A stretch of 64,000 nt of DNA from Psychrobium sp. MM17-31 (GCF_022347785.1 NZ_JAKRGA010000003.1:124001-188000); one strand, 5' to 3'; counted from the stretch's first letter, positions 18,343-28,514 are shown. Notes: generated by a model from the letters alone, not told the origin. Translations and numbers: made by a program.

Positions 18343-19242
18343 TTAGAGTTCGACAATCTGTACTGCGTTGTCTTTTTCTAGTGGTTGCGGTTTTACTTCT
18401 TGATCAAAAGCGGTATCACCGCCATCAATCATGTCACCTGCCTCAATATTTTTGAAATCAAAAAGCTGGTGGTCGGCTAAATGCGACGGCACTACGTTTT
18501 GCATCGCGGTGAACATCGACTCGATTCGGCCAGGAAATCGCTCGCTCCAGTCGTTAAGCATGGCTTTAACTGCTTGTCGTTGTAGGTTTTCTTGTGAGCC
18601 ACAAAGATTACATGGAATGATTGGGAACTGCTTTAAGCTCGCAAACTTTTCGATATCACTTTCTACGCAGTATGCTAACGGGCGGATAATAATGTGCTTA
18701 CCATCATCACTACCAAGTTTTGGTGGCATAGATTTTAGTTTACCTGAGTAGAACATGTTGAGCATCAAGGTCTCTAGCATGTCATCTCGATGATGGCCTA
18801 GTGCTATTTTTGTTGCGCCAAGTTCGGTGGCTGTGCGATACAAAATGCCGCGGCGCATGCGAGAACAAAGCGAACAGGTTGTTTTACCCGGTTCGATTTT
18901 GTCCATCACAATTGAATAGGTATCTTCTTCAACAATTTTATAATCGACGCCAATGCTATCTAAATAGTTAGGTAGAACCTCTTCAGGAAAGCCAGGCTGC
19001 TTTTGATCAAGGTTTACTGCGACAACGTCAAAGTGGATGGGGGCACGTTTTTTTAACGCTAATAAGATGTCTAGCATTGCGTAACTGTCTTTACCACCAG
19101 ACAAACACACCATGATTTTGTCGCCGTCTTCAATCATGTTGAAATCACTAATGGCCTTGCCGACATTGCGGCTAAGTTTTTTATCGAGTTTTTTAAGCGC
19201 TTTTTCATCAGCCGCTTGCTGGGAAGTGATTTGATCAGACAT
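18343..19242 (-). CDS. ttcA: tRNA 2-thiocytidine(32) synthetase
   Basis: Thiolates cytidine 32 of certain tRNAs, using ATP and a [4Fe-4S] cluster. The PP-loop [10 protein letters not shown] is at about residues 48-57. The cluster cysteines are seen in [10 protein letters not shown] (CxxC) and in [30 protein letters not shown] is the other family signature. The 299-residue length is normal. It follows uspE on the same strand with a 108-bp gap; the fnr-uspE-ttcA order is conserved in many gammaproteobacteria. Confidence 0.96.
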   Translation of the reverse strand: MSDQITSQQAADEKALKKLDKKLSRNVGKAISDFNMIEDGDKIMVCLSGGKDSYAMLDILLALKKRAPIHFDVVAVNLDQKQPGFPEEVLPNYLDSIGVDYKIVEEDTYSIVMDKIEPGKTTCSLCSRMRRGILYRTATELGATKIALGHHRDDMLETLMLNMFYSGKLKSMPPKLGSDDGKHIIIRPLAYCVESDIEKFASLKQFPIIPCNLCGSQENLQRQAVKAMLNDWSERFPGRIESMFTAMQNVVPSHLADHQLFDFKNIEAGDMIDGGDTAFDQEVKPQPLEKDNAVQIVEL

Positions 19243-19350
19243 AGTAAAACAATTGCTAAAAAGAAAGGCCGCATTATACCCAAACGCGCTGCTAAAGCTA
19301 GCTCAGCACGCTGGGCAAATGCGACCTTTTTCTAAAATATTGAACGTAGG

Positions 19351-20277
19351 CTAATCTTCGTCCACTGGGCATTCAAAGCCGTCTGGTTTCACGGCAAGTA
19401 GATCACAGTTAATGCCATCGATAACATGTTCCGCGGTGTTGCCGATAAATGCCGCTGAAAAACCAGTACGACCGATGGTGCCGATAATCACCAGCTCTGC
19501 GTCAAGCTCTGTTGAGATGCGGGGTATCACGTCTTCAGCGAGGCCTTCTTCGACGATACAGTCAGTTGCGTCAATCCCGAAATCGGCGGCAAGTGCCTTA
19601 GTTTTTTCATCGTGATGCGCTTTAACGCTATCGTTGTATTCGCTGCTATTAAACTCTGGGATCTCTATGGCGATATTTACTGGTGTGCCAGGATACGCGT
19701 TAATGACTTTAACGTTGGCATTGATCACTTTCGACATATCGACCGCATGTTGCAGTACCTTAGCATTAAGATTGATATGGTCACTATCTTCGCTAACAGA
19801 ATTAACTGCGGTGGCTATGGTGCCATCGACTGGCCAATCGTGATCTTTTACTAGTAACACGTCGCAAGGCGATTTACGTAACAAATGCCAATCGGTCGGT
19901 GTAAATATGACTGATTTTAGCTTGTCATGACGATGAGTTGTTTTAACTAAAAGGTCGTGTTTATTGGCTAACACTTGTTTTATGGCAGCTTCGAAAGGGC
20001 GGTTGTGCCATGCAACAGTTGTTTCCATTGCTACGTCACTGTAGTCGGCTATGACTTCGTTTAGCCATTGCTCGTGTTGGCTAAGCACGACTTTACGCAT
20101 TGAATCGCGCTCTTCCTGCGACAACATGGATGTCATTTCATAAGATAAATCATAAACACATAAAATCACTGAGATTTTTGCGCCATAACTACGGGCGAGA
20201 AATACAGCGCGTTTTAGGCTAGGTTGCTCCTCTTTAGTTGGATCAACCATTACCAATATATTCTTGTATTCCATCAT
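19351..20277 (-). CDS. uspE: Tandem universal stress protein, UspE type
   Basis: Two Usp domains in one 308-residue chain (about 1-150 and 155-305). The second ends with the nucleotide-binding loop VIIGTIGRTGFSAAFIGNTAEHV; the first has VKTTHRHDKLKSVIFTPTDWHLLR, typical of UspE rather than UspA. Cytoplasmic, associated with stress and motility phenotypes in E. coli. It sits between fnr and ttcA. A second ATG at 20274 is equally possible. Upstream (20339-20354) only half an FNR box is seen. Confidence 0.93.
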   Translation of the reverse strand: MMEYKNILVMVDPTKEEQPSLKRAVFLARSYGAKISVILCVYDLSYEMTSMLSQEERDSMRKVVLSQHEQWLNEVIADYSDVAMETTVAWHNRPFEAAIKQVLANKHDLLVKTTHRHDKLKSVIFTPTDWHLLRKSPCDVLLVKDHDWPVDGTIATAVNSVSEDSDHINLNAKVLQHAVDMSKVINANVKVINAYPGTPVNIAIEIPEFNSSEYNDSVKAHHDEKTKALAADFGIDATDCIVEEGLAEDVIPRISTELDAELVIIGTIGRTGFSAAFIGNTAEHVIDGINCDLLAVKPDGFECPVDED

Positions 20278-20350
20278 AATTTAAGTCTCTTTCGCTGTTA
20301 ACTATTTCTATAGTATGCCAACTTTAGTCGAACCCCAAGCGAATTTAGAT

Positions 20351-20379
20351 CAAAAAAAAGCCGATAAATCATCGGCTTT
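20351..20379 (-). terminator. Rho-independent terminator of fnr
   Basis: Stem AAAGCCGAT / ATCGGCTTT with AAATC loop; the A run on the left is a T run for the minus-strand fnr transcript. Indicates uspE starts a separate transcript. Confidence 0.88.
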
Positions 20380-20407
20380 CAATAATTAGGGTAATTGACG
20401 ACTAGAA

Positions 20408-21136
20408 TTAGTCTTTAACGACGCCTGCGACTGTATCTAATGCATCTTTGTCGAGAATAGTGACATATTTTCCCGTCACTTCGATAATCTTATCTCGCTT
20501 AAAGCGACCTAATAATCGAGAAATCGTTTCAACCGTTAAACCCAAGTAATTCCCGATGTCGCCACGTGTCATTGTCAAACGGAATTCCTTCGAAGAAAAT
20601 CCGCGCTCACCAAAACGTTCACCTAAGGAGCTAATAAAGGTGGCTAATCGTTCTTCCGCATTGCGTTGACTTAGCAGCATTAACATAGCTTGATCATTGA
20701 GAATTTCATCACTCATCAAGCGCATCATTTGTTGGCGCAGGCGAGGCATACGACCAGACAATTGTTCTACTGTATCAAACGGGATTTCACAAACCATCGC
20801 AGTTTCAAGGGCGATGGCAAAACTTTGGTGGACACCGCGACCGATACTATCAAAACCGATGATATCGCCAGCAAGGTTAAAGGAAACAACTTGCTCGTTA
20901 CCGTCGCTACTTAGGGTGTAACTCTTAAAACTGCCAGAGCGAATAGCGAAAATCGAATTTAGCTTGTCACCAGCGCTACAAATGATTTGGCCTTTTTGTA
21001 TTGGCTTTTTGCGCTCGATGATATTGTCGAGTTGATCCATTTCCGTTTCATTTAATGAAAAAGGAATACACAAGTCAGACATACTGCAGCTTTGACAATG
21101 AATGCTACCAACACCTGAACATGAACTACTGCTCAT
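20408..21136 (-). CDS. fnr: Anaerobic regulator FNR (EtrA-type)
   Basis: Oxygen-sensing Crp/Fnr-family regulator. The four cluster cysteines are all present: Cys14, Cys17, Cys23 and Cys116, spaced exactly as E. coli Cys20/23/29/122. A cyclic-nucleotide-binding-like beta-barrel (about residues 28-150) leads to the dimer helix and the helix-turn-helix [22 protein letters not shown], whose ETxSR recognition helix reads TTGAT-N4-ATCAA sites. Two perfect sites of this kind lie in the window, before ccoN (28501-28514) and the cyd operon (36693-36706). Linked to the cco genes and uspE. Confidence 0.97.
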   Translation of the reverse strand: MSSSSCSGVGSIHCQSCSMSDLCIPFSLNETEMDQLDNIIERKKPIQKGQIICSAGDKLNSIFAIRSGSFKSYTLSSDGNEQVVSFNLAGDIIGFDSIGRGVHQSFAIALETAMVCEIPFDTVEQLSGRMPRLRQQMMRLMSDEILNDQAMLMLLSQRNAEERLATFISSLGERFGERGFSSKEFRLTMTRGDIGNYLGLTVETISRLLGRFKRDKIIEVTGKYVTILDKDALDTVAGVVKD

Positions 21137-21206
21137 TTACACACCTTTCGTAAACATTTAGGATTAATTTGCGTAATGTTATCATCTAAAAGAAGGTTGA
21201 GCGAGA

Positions 21207-21899
21207 TCAAATTATAAAAGGGATCAAGGTTTTACTCATCATCACTAAGCCGTAGCCAAGAATTACCAAGGCACATAAGATTCTGATTACCTTATTATTT
21301 AACAGCTTCTTGAGCTGTTCAGAGAAAAAACCCATTGAGATCATTGCCGGTAGTGTACCTAGACCAAAGCCTAACATGATCAAGGCGCCATTTAGTGCTG
21401 AGCCAGATGCTGCAGACCATGTCAGCGTGCTATAAACCAGTCCGCAAGGTAACCAGCCCCATACTAAACCGAATGGCATTGCTGAAAGGGGAGATTTAAA
21501 AGGAATAAATTTATTGGCAAATGGCGCGATACGCGGCCATAAATGTTTGCCGATGAGCTCAGTCTTACGCACCGCATTACCGACGCCAAGTAAATATAAC
21601 CCGATCAGGACGAGCATCAGGCCAGCGACAAATTGTAGCCAATAGAGAACCGATGATGATTTTAACGCGAAGAAGCTCACCGAGTAACCGATGAACGCGC
21701 CTGCTAGCGTATAGCTGGCTATACGACCGATGTTGTAGCTGAGCACGTATTGAATACGATGTGCTTTACTCACGCGATGGTGTAGAGGGATGTTGGACGA
21801 GAAAGCGCCTACTACGCCACCACACATGCCAAAACAATGGCCTGCACTTAATAACCCAACGACAAGTGCAGCCCAAAAATCATAGTTAGCCAAACTCAA
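21207..21899 (-). CDS. TauE/SafE-like membrane protein of the cco cluster
   Basis: A 230-residue inner-membrane protein with about six helices. The N-terminal LLSAGHCFGMCGGVVGAFS and the later FGLVWGWLPCGLVYSTLTWSAASGSALNGALIMLGFGLGTLPAM halves are the pseudo-repeat typical of the 'sulfite exporter TauE/SafE' proteins found beside cbb3 oxidase genes. Related proteins are proposed to help copper or thiol handling during oxidase assembly, which fits its position directly after ccoS (7-bp gap) and before fnr. The conserved Cys in HCFGMCGG and LPCG may bind metal (inference). Confidence 0.88.
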   Translation of the reverse strand: MSLANYDFWAALVVGLLSAGHCFGMCGGVVGAFSSNIPLHHRVSKAHRIQYVLSYNIGRIASYTLAGAFIGYSVSFFALKSSSVLYWLQFVAGLMLVLIGLYLLGVGNAVRKTELIGKHLWPRIAPFANKFIPFKSPLSAMPFGLVWGWLPCGLVYSTLTWSAASGSALNGALIMLGFGLGTLPAMISMGFFSEQLKKLLNNKVIRILCALVILGYGLVMMSKTLIPFII

Positions 21900-21906
21900 T
21901 TCCTTG

Positions 21907-22077
21907 CTATTGCGGTGGCTTATCTTTGCCCGATTTTACATCGTCATCAAACAGGATGTTGGAGCCTTGACGATCCAAATCTTCAAATTGGTCTGTTTTT
22001 ACTGCCCAAATAAACAGATAACAGGCAAGAATAACCACGCCAATAGCAACGGGAATAAGGAGCAGAATAATGTTCAT
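21907..22077 (-). CDS. ccoS: cbb3 oxidase maturation protein CcoS
   Basis: A 56-residue single-span membrane protein. MNIILLLIPVAIGVVILACY is the helix, followed by the CcoS signature FIWAVKTDQFEDLDR..SNILFDDD. CcoS is needed to insert haem and copper cofactors into cbb3 oxidase. The ATG at 22077 shares one base with the ccoI stop codon (TAATG), so translation is coupled. A longer in-frame extension to 22215 lies inside ccoI and is not used. Confidence 0.95.
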   Translation of the reverse strand: MNIILLLIPVAIGVVILACYLFIWAVKTDQFEDLDRQGSNILFDDDVKSGKDKPPQ

Positions 22078-24506
22078 TATTTTACCTTTAATAATCGCAG
22101 TGAATTCACCACGACGATAATAGAGCTTAGGGACATTCCAATCGCTGCCGCCCAAGGTGGAAGCCAACCGGCAACCGCAAAAGGAACAGCGGTTAGATTG
22201 TAACCCAGTGCCCAAACGAAGTTTTGTTTTATAACGCGCTTGGTACGTTTAGCGAGTTCAATCGCTTTGCTAATCGCTGCTAAATCATTGTGCAAGATTA
22301 CAATATCAGCCGAAGATTTGGCAATATCGGCGCCAGTTCCCATCGCAAATGACAGATGAGCCTGACTAAGTACTGGTGCGTCGTTAACGCCATCGCCAAA
22401 CATTGCCACGATAGTATTGTTTTGCTGAGTATTCTTAAGGTAATTAAGCTTGTCTTGCGGCGATTGCCCTTGGCGTAGATGCTTAATTCCAAGTTGCTGC
22501 GCGACAAACTTCGCATTATCTGAGCTATCTCCTGTGAGCATAGTTGTTTCTATGCCTTGGGCGTGAAGTGCAGTCACCAATTGTTTACTTTCAACACGGA
22601 TACTGTCACTTAACTCAATTTTGGCAACGCATTGTGTGTTAATGCTAACAAAAATGACGACGCTGTGGCTTGGACTCACGTGCTCAGCAAAAATTTGAGG
22701 TAAGGCTTTTTCTTGGCAAACGAAATTCTGACTACCAATCCTAACAACAGATTCATTGACATTGGCACTCAAGCCACCACCTTGTACTGTTTGCAAGTCT
22801 TTTACAGTATTAGTACTGCTATCATATTGACTAAATGCTTGCGCGATAGGGTGGTTAGACTGGAGCTCGATTGCGCTAACAAGCTCAAGGATTGCTTCTT
22901 GCGAAAATGATGTATCCGCCAAAATCACTTTATCAACGGAAAACTCACCAGTGGTTAGCGTCCCTGTTTTGTCAAAACAGATATGGTTGATTTGGGTTAG
23001 CGTGTCTAAGGTCTTACCTTGTTTAGCCAATAACCCGAACTGCTGTAGTTTGGTGGTTGCAGCGGTATAGGCTGAAGGCGTTGCCAAACTAAGTGCACAA
23101 GGGCAGGTAGCAACTAAGACGGCGAGTGAATACCAAAGCGCATGACTTGGTTCAATAAAATACCAGCCAATGTAAGTCGCAGCAGCAAGCAGCAGAATAC
23201 CAATAACGACGTAGCTTGAAAGCGTATCAGCAATAGTCGCTAGCTTAGGTTTATCATTCGACGCTTTTTCTTGTAGGTCAATTATCTTGGTGATTAATTG
23301 GCCGCCACGTTCTTCCTTAACAATCACTTCAAGCGTCTGATCGTTATTGATGGTACTGGCAAATACCCAATCACCAACGTTCTTTGCGACTGGCAGTTGT
23401 TCACCCGTTAATACCGCTTCATTACAGTGACTTTTACCTGTCGCGATGACGCCATCACATGGAATCACTTCGCCGGGCTTAACCAACACTCGTTGACCTT
23501 TCTTAAGAGTTTTTGCTGGCACGCTAGAAATGTCATCGCCCTCCATCAAACTTGCAGTAGACGGAATGAGTTTGAGTAAGTTAGAGCTCGATTGCGCTGC
23601 TTTTCGTTTCGCTGATTGCTCTAGATGGCGACCAAGCAACAAAAAGAACGCAAACATACAAATTGACTCGAAGTAAACTTCACCTTGATCGGTTAGAGTT
23701 GCATAAGCACTGGCGAAAAATGACAACAAAATAGCAATGGAGACAGGAACGTCCATGTTAAGCCGTTTTGCTAAAAGGGCGCTAAAAGCATTCTTGTAGA
23801 AAGGCAAACTTGCATAAAAGACAACGGGGAGAGCAAAGAGCAAACTCACATAGCGAAAATAGTCGCTAAAGCCCTCAGTTAATGTGCTACTTTCACCTGG
23901 CATATCGACATAGGTCGCCATAGCAAACATCATTATTTGCATCGTGGCTAGGCCGGAAATGGTAACCCGGCGCAGATAGGCTTTAGCGCTGGCAACTTCA
24001 TTTTCTTCAGCGACGTCTGCTTTAAACGGGTAGGCCTTATAGCCAATTTCAGCAAGGGCCAACAAGATATCCGATAGCTTAAGGATTTTGTGTTGCCACT
24101 TGATACTTAAGCGAGCACTCGACGTATTTACGCTCGATTGGATAATGCCGTCAATAGTCGCCAGTTTACGTTCGATTAACCATGCACAAGCTGCACAGGT
24201 AACATTTTCGACGGTAAGAATGACTTCTTTTACATCTCCACTTTCAACGGTAAATTCTTGCTCGATTTCAGTCAGATCATAGGATTGGAGTGTCCGCAGT
24301 TCTTCCGGCACCAGCTCTGCGCCTTTAACACCTTTTTCAGTACGATGGCGGTAGTAACCCGTTAATCCATTATCGACAATGGTTTGAGCTACGGCAGCAC
24401 AACCGATACAGCACATTGGCTGTGGTTTATTGTCGATGGTTACGGACTGCTCAAAGTCTGTGGGGATCTCCTCCCCACAGTGGAAACAATCGTGATGATG
24501 TGTCAT
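22077..24506 (-). CDS. ccoI: Copper-translocating P-type ATPase CcoI/FixI
   Basis: Delivers copper across the inner membrane for cbb3 oxidase. The 809-residue protein has an N-terminal metal-binding region (CFHCGEE..., CCIGCAAVAQ), an HMA domain with VTCAACAWLIERKL, the ion-path motif TCPCALSLA in the sixth helix, the phosphorylation site DKTGTLT, and the hinge MFGDGVNDAPVLSQA. The N-terminal Cys-rich module and genome context separate it from ordinary CopA. It overlaps ccoH upstream and ccoS downstream by one base each, giving a tightly coupled ccoH-I-S operon. Confidence 0.97.
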   Translation of the reverse strand: MTHHHDCFHCGEEIPTDFEQSVTIDNKPQPMCCIGCAAVAQTIVDNGLTGYYRHRTEKGVKGAELVPEELRTLQSYDLTEIEQEFTVESGDVKEVILTVENVTCAACAWLIERKLATIDGIIQSSVNTSSARLSIKWQHKILKLSDILLALAEIGYKAYPFKADVAEENEVASAKAYLRRVTISGLATMQIMMFAMATYVDMPGESSTLTEGFSDYFRYVSLLFALPVVFYASLPFYKNAFSALLAKRLNMDVPVSIAILLSFFASAYATLTDQGEVYFESICMFAFFLLLGRHLEQSAKRKAAQSSSNLLKLIPSTASLMEGDDISSVPAKTLKKGQRVLVKPGEVIPCDGVIATGKSHCNEAVLTGEQLPVAKNVGDWVFASTINNDQTLEVIVKEERGGQLITKIIDLQEKASNDKPKLATIADTLSSYVVIGILLLAAATYIGWYFIEPSHALWYSLAVLVATCPCALSLATPSAYTAATTKLQQFGLLAKQGKTLDTLTQINHICFDKTGTLTTGEFSVDKVILADTSFSQEAILELVSAIELQSNHPIAQAFSQYDSSTNTVKDLQTVQGGGLSANVNESVVRIGSQNFVCQEKALPQIFAEHVSPSHSVVIFVSINTQCVAKIELSDSIRVESKQLVTALHAQGIETTMLTGDSSDNAKFVAQQLGIKHLRQGQSPQDKLNYLKNTQQNNTIVAMFGDGVNDAPVLSQAHLSFAMGTGADIAKSSADIVILHNDLAAISKAIELAKRTKRVIKQNFVWALGYNLTAVPFAVAGWLPPWAAAIGMSLSSIIVVVNSLRLLKVK

Positions 24507-25003
24507 TACATTCTATTTGCGAATGAATCTAACATAGTGTCGATATCTGTTGGGAACTTATCGACGGTTTGAATGCGCCAGCTGGCGTCGAATGATTCTA
24601 ATTGGATAGTCCACTTGCCTTCAAGTGGCTTGTTAAGCGTTTGCTCAAACTCGCCGGCAGCGTTTGCAGTTAATAGAAGCTCGAAGTCTTTCGCTTTTTG
24701 GGTACGGTGGATAAAACGCAGTTTGAGGGCTGCATTTTGTGGCTCGCCAAACGTTTGAGTAAGTTTGATGTTTTCACCTTCAACGTTTAGACGGAACTTA
24801 AGCGCTAATCGATATGCTTTATCGAGGCGAGAAAGGTCGACATTAATCGCTTTACCTTTTTTATAGTAGTCTTCGGCGACGAGATCTGGTTTGTTTTCGA
24901 TCGCTATCATTAACATGATGACACAGGCGACAACAACGATAAGAGGAAGGATGATTAACGCCCAAGGCCAGCCTTGTTTGTACCATGGTTCTACTTTGTT
25001 CAC
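24506..25003 (-). CDS. ccoH: cbb3 oxidase assembly protein CcoH/FixH
   Basis: A 165-residue membrane-anchored protein. It starts with WYKQGWPWALIILPLIVVVA (the FixH-type PWYKQ.WPW anchor), followed by EDYYKKGKAINVDLSR, the FixH signature, and a periplasmic beta-rich domain. CcoH is a stable assembly factor of cbb3 oxidase. One-base stop/start overlap with ccoI. A terminator between ccoP and this gene (25087-25118) suggests that ccoHIS is transcribed partly on its own or by read-through. Confidence 0.93.
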   Translation of the reverse strand: MNKVEPWYKQGWPWALIILPLIVVVACVIMLMIAIENKPDLVAEDYYKKGKAINVDLSRLDKAYRLALKFRLNVEGENIKLTQTFGEPQNAALKLRFIHRTQKAKDFELLLTANAAGEFEQTLNKPLEGKWTIQLESFDASWRIQTVDKFPTDIDTMLDSFANRM

Positions 25004-25086
25004 AAAAAACTCCAGTGGATAAATGTATTGGCGTTAACTCAAAAAGATTTTGCTAACGGTAACACACTCGATGTGGATTTTTATCT

Positions 25087-25118
25087 TAAAAAAAGGGGCT
25101 TCGCAACACGAAGCCCCT
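25087..25118 (-). terminator. Rho-independent terminator after ccoNOQP
   Basis: Stem AGGGGCTTCG / CGAAGCCCCT (25094-25118) followed on the minus strand by seven T; 18 bp past the ccoP stop. Confidence 0.92.
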
Positions 25119-25135
25119 CATTAGATTGTTACAAT

Positions 25136-26089
25136 CTATTTTTTGTTAGACAGGCTGTATACGTATGCAGATAATACGTGAACCTTGTCTTCACCAAGGA
25201 TATCTCTCCAAGGTGGCATTACACCAGCACGACCTTTAGCAACTGAGTCAGTGATAGCAGCAGTAGAACCGCCGTATAACCAGATGTTATCAGTTAGGTT
25301 AGGTGCACCAAGCGCTTGGTTACCTTTACCGTCGATGCCGTGACAACCAGCACACAGACCAAACTTAAGTTTACCGGCCGCTGCGTCTTTAGTGTTTACA
25401 CTACGACCACTTAGGCTACGTACATAAGTTACTACGTCTTTAACCGCTTCGTCACCGCCTAGCGCGTCTTTCCATGCAATCATACCAGTGCTGATACGAC
25501 CGTCATTGATAGTCTCTTTGATCTTGTCAAAGCTACCGCCGAATAACCAATCGTTGTCAGTTAGGTTAGGGAAGCCGCGTTGACCACGTGCATCACTACC
25601 ATGACATTGGGCACAGTTTTGGATGAATAGACGTTGACCAACTTTTAACGCTTCTTCGTCTTGCATTAACTCATCAACAGACATTGCTGCGTATTTCGCA
25701 TAAGTTTTACCGTATACGGCGTCAGCAGTGTCTAATTCGTTAACGTATTGAACAAGTTCGTTATTGGCACGAGAGGCTGCGTTTTGCGCTTTAGAATCAG
25801 CAAGTGAATAAACTTGCTTATTCGCACTCTTCCAACCAATGATGCCTTGGTAACTACCTAATCCAAACACGATGAAGTAGCCTAAGCCCCAAATGATGCT
25901 CACTACGAACATGATTGTCCACCAACGTGGAAGCGGGTTGTTCATTTCAACAATGCCGTCAAACTTGTGCGACATTTCCTTGCCTTCTTCACCCATAGTG
26001 TCAACGATAACCATGCGTAATAAATATGCACAGCCAAAGATAACAATAAGTGATCCGGCTATAATCCAAGCACTCCAGAAGTTACTCAT
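25136..26089 (-). CDS. ccoP: cbb3 cytochrome c oxidase subunit III (dihaem CcoP)
   Basis: Membrane-anchored dihaem cytochrome c passing electrons to CcoO/CcoN. Two c-type haem motifs are seen, CAQCH and CAGCH, each with a later Met ligand region (GRISTGMIAWKD and RAGVMPPWRD). The N-terminus has two helices (WSAWIIAGSLIVIFGCAYLL and WWTIMFVVSIIWGLGYFIVF). The protein is 317 residues from ATG 26089, which has AGGAG upstream and overlaps the ccoQ end by 8 bp; a longer frame to 26140 lies within ccoQ and is not used. Confidence 0.96.
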   Translation of the reverse strand: MSNFWSAWIIAGSLIVIFGCAYLLRMVIVDTMGEEGKEMSHKFDGIVEMNNPLPRWWTIMFVVSIIWGLGYFIVFGLGSYQGIIGWKSANKQVYSLADSKAQNAASRANNELVQYVNELDTADAVYGKTYAKYAAMSVDELMQDEEALKVGQRLFIQNCAQCHGSDARGQRGFPNLTDNDWLFGGSFDKIKETINDGRISTGMIAWKDALGGDEAVKDVVTYVRSLSGRSVNTKDAAAGKLKFGLCAGCHGIDGKGNQALGAPNLTDNIWLYGGSTAAITDSVAKGRAGVMPPWRDILGEDKVHVLSAYVYSLSNKK

Positions 26090-26264
26090 GTGTACTCTTC
26101 TCCTGATCTTTATCTTTCTGTTTTGGTTGCTCATCAGCAAATACTAGGTTTGCTGCTTCATCAAAGCTTTTCTTGCGTCGTGAGCTGTAAGCCCAAGCGT
26201 AAATGCCGATAAACAAAATCAGCATTCCCACTGTTACGATGCCACGAAATGTACCGTAATCCAT
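26082..26264 (-). CDS. ccoQ: cbb3 oxidase subunit CcoQ
   Basis: A 60-residue single-helix protein (MDYGTFRGIVTVGMLILFIG then a charged tail SSRRKKSFDEAANLVFADE) with the FDEAA..F..E pattern of CcoQ, which stabilises the cbb3 complex. Lies between ccoO and ccoP, overlapping ccoP by 8 bp. Confidence 0.95.
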   Translation of the reverse strand: MDYGTFRGIVTVGMLILFIGIYAWAYSSRRKKSFDEAANLVFADEQPKQKDKDQEKSTHE

Positions 26265-26273
26265 GGGAACTCC

Positions 26274-26888
26274 TTATTTTAGGTTCGTGCCAAGTGACTG
26301 CAGGTAAGCGATTAACGCTTCCATCTCAGTTTTGCCTTTAACAGCATCTTTAGCGCCTGCAATGTCAGCGTCGGTGTAAGGAACGTCAAAGGTGTTCTTG
26401 AAGATGCTAAGTTTCTGAGCAGTCAATTCACCGTCTAACGTGTTTTCAGCCAACCAAGGGAAACCTGGCATGTTTGACTCAGGCACAACCGCACGAGGAT
26501 CGATTAGATGTGCTTCGTGCCATGCATCGCTGTAACGACCACCAACACGTGCCAAATCAGGACCAGTTCGCTTAGAACCCCATAGGAATGGGTGATTCCA
26601 TACAGATTCACCAGCTAATGAGTAGTGACCGTAACGCTCTGTTTCATGACGGAACGGACGAATCATTTGCGAGTGACATTGAACACAACCTTCGCGAATG
26701 TAAATATCACGACCTTCGAACTGCAGTGCCGTTAAAGGCTTCATGCCATCGATAGGGCGGTTGGTTTCTTCTAAGAATAAGTTTGGCGTAATTTCTACCA
26801 ATGTACCAAAGCTGATCGCAAGGATAGTAAAGATACCAAGTAAGCCAGCGTTCTTTTCAACGCGTTCATGATTTAATTTTTTAAACAT
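26274..26888 (-). CDS. ccoO: cbb3 cytochrome c oxidase subunit II (monohaem CcoO)
   Basis: Membrane-anchored monohaem cytochrome c. One anchor helix near residues 18-38, then the haem site in [26 protein letters not shown], a family signature, and the [16 protein letters not shown] region with later NMPGFPWL supplying the Met ligand. Of two adjacent ATGs (26891, 26888), the second has AAGGAG at the better 6-bp spacing, giving 204 residues. Ten bp after ccoN. Confidence 0.97.
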   Translation of the reverse strand: MFKKLNHERVEKNAGLLGIFTILAISFGTLVEITPNLFLEETNRPIDGMKPLTALQFEGRDIYIREGCVQCHSQMIRPFRHETERYGHYSLAGESVWNHPFLWGSKRTGPDLARVGGRYSDAWHEAHLIDPRAVVPESNMPGFPWLAENTLDGELTAQKLSIFKNTFDVPYTDADIAGAKDAVKGKTEMEALIAYLQSLGTNLK

Positions 26889-26898
26889 CATTCGCTCC

Positions 26899-28320
26899 TT
26901 ACGCTTCTTCTTCGATTAGTGAGCCTTTCGGCGCAGCAATTGTTTTAATAACGTTGTAAAGCATGATGAACATACCGAACAAGAAGAATGCACCACCGAT
27001 AGTACGCATTAAGTAGAATGGCATTGATGCTTCAACACTTTCTACGAAGCTGTAAGTTAGAGTACCGTCAGCGTTTACAGCAGACCACATTAGACCTTGC
27101 ATAACACCAGAGATCCACATAGCTACGATGTATAGTACTGTACCGATAGTTGCTAACCAGAAGTGAGTGTTAATCAGTGACTTGCTGTACATACGAGTGT
27201 TGCCGTATAGACGTGGGATCATGTGGTATAGCGCACCAACAGAAACCATTGCAACCCAACCTAATGCACCAGAGTGTACGTGACCAACAGTCCAGTCAGT
27301 GTAGTGAGATAATGCGTTTACAGTCTTAATAGACATCATTGGGCCTTCGAAGGTAGACATACCGTAGAAAGATAATGAAACGATTAAGAAACGCAGAATA
27401 GGGTCAGTACGTAATTTGTGCCATGCACCTGATAGCGTCATGATACCGTTGATCATACCACCCCAAGAAGGAGCGAATAAGATAACAGACATAACCATAC
27501 CTACAGTTTGCGTCCAATCAGGAAGCGCTGTGTAGTGAAGGTGATGTGAACCAGCCCAAATGTATAGTGCAACTAACGCCCAGAAGTGAACGATAGATAG
27601 ACGGTAAGAGTAAACCGGGCGTTCAGCTTGCTTAGGAACGAAGTAGTACATCATACCTAAGAAACCAGCAGTTAATAGGAAACCTACCGCGTTATGACCG
27701 TACCACCATTGCACCATTGCATCGGTAGCACCAGCGTATGCTGAGTAAGATTTTAACCATGATACAGGTACTGCTGCACTGTTTACGATATGTAAGATAG
27801 CTACAACTAAGATGAAACCACCGTAGAACCAGTTCGCAACATAGATGTGCGACGTTTTACGTTTCATTAAGGTGCCAAAGAAGTTGATGGCATACGCAAC
27901 CCATACTACCGCGATAGCGATATCGATTGGCCATTCTAATTCAGCGTATTCTTTAGACGAGGTGTAACCTAGTGGTAAAGTGATAACTGCTGATGCGATG
28001 ATTGCCATCCAACCGTAGAAGGTGAATGCGGCAAGCTTGTCGCTGAATAACCTGACTTGACAGGTGCGTTGAACAACGTAGTAAGACGTTGCGAAAAGGG
28101 CGCTTGTACCAAAACCGAAAATTACGGCGTTAGTGTGAAGCGGTCGTAACCGACTAAAGGTTAACCAAGGAGTATCGAAATTTAAACTTGGCCAGTAGAG
28201 CTGTGCTGCGATAAATACACCAACTGCCATACCCACAATCCCCAAAATTACAGTGGCAATCGCGAATTGGCGGACAACAGTGTAGTTATAATCAGCGTGT
28301 GATGGACTAGTGTGACTCAT
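26899..28320 (-). CDS. ccoN: cbb3 cytochrome c oxidase subunit I (CcoN)
   Basis: Catalytic haem-copper subunit of the high-affinity oxidase. The 473-residue protein has 12 predicted helices. Key ligands are in [12 protein letters not shown] (haem b), [18 protein letters not shown] (CuB and the cross-linked Tyr region), [12 protein letters not shown] (CuB) and [18 protein letters not shown] (haem b3/b). ATG 28320 begins [19 protein letters not shown], the normal start; an upstream in-frame extension to 28425 is leader. A class II FNR promoter lies at 28472-28514. Confidence 0.97.
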   Translation of the reverse strand: MSHTSPSHADYNYTVVRQFAIATVILGIVGMAVGVFIAAQLYWPSLNFDTPWLTFSRLRPLHTNAVIFGFGTSALFATSYYVVQRTCQVRLFSDKLAAFTFYGWMAIIASAVITLPLGYTSSKEYAELEWPIDIAIAVVWVAYAINFFGTLMKRKTSHIYVANWFYGGFILVVAILHIVNSAAVPVSWLKSYSAYAGATDAMVQWWYGHNAVGFLLTAGFLGMMYYFVPKQAERPVYSYRLSIVHFWALVALYIWAGSHHLHYTALPDWTQTVGMVMSVILFAPSWGGMINGIMTLSGAWHKLRTDPILRFLIVSLSFYGMSTFEGPMMSIKTVNALSHYTDWTVGHVHSGALGWVAMVSVGALYHMIPRLYGNTRMYSKSLINTHFWLATIGTVLYIVAMWISGVMQGLMWSAVNADGTLTYSFVESVEASMPFYLMRTIGGAFFLFGMFIMLYNVIKTIAAPKGSLIEEEA

Positions 28321-28471
28321 CTTATTGCTTCCAGTGCTTACATTTGCTTGTGAATGCCGAACCCGAAGGTAACGGCTGAAAACCTTAATTATTTTTATAA
28401 AAATTACTAAGGACCCGTGCTGCATTAGCTATGGTTTCATTACGGTTCCACCATGACCAATTTGCAGCGTT

Positions 28472-28514
28472 ATCATACGTTAAAACGGCGGTATTGTAGC
28501 TTGATTTAGATCAA
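28472..28514 (-). promoter_or_regulatory. FNR-dependent promoter of ccoNOQP
   Basis: Perfect FNR box TTGAT-TTAG-ATCAA at 28501-28514. On the minus strand a -10 hexamer TATGAT (complement of 28472-28477) lies 33 bp centre to centre downstream, which places the box near -41.5, the class II position. The predicted transcript start is near 28466, leaving a leader of about 145 nt that holds nothing else I recognise. The 320-bp gap between ccoN and the divergent lipoprotein gene is otherwise plain. Confidence 0.88.

Noticed and set aside
20339-20354. FNR-like sequence upstream of uspE
   Set aside because: Reads TTGAT-CTAA-ATTCG: one half perfect, the other with three mismatches. Too weak to call.
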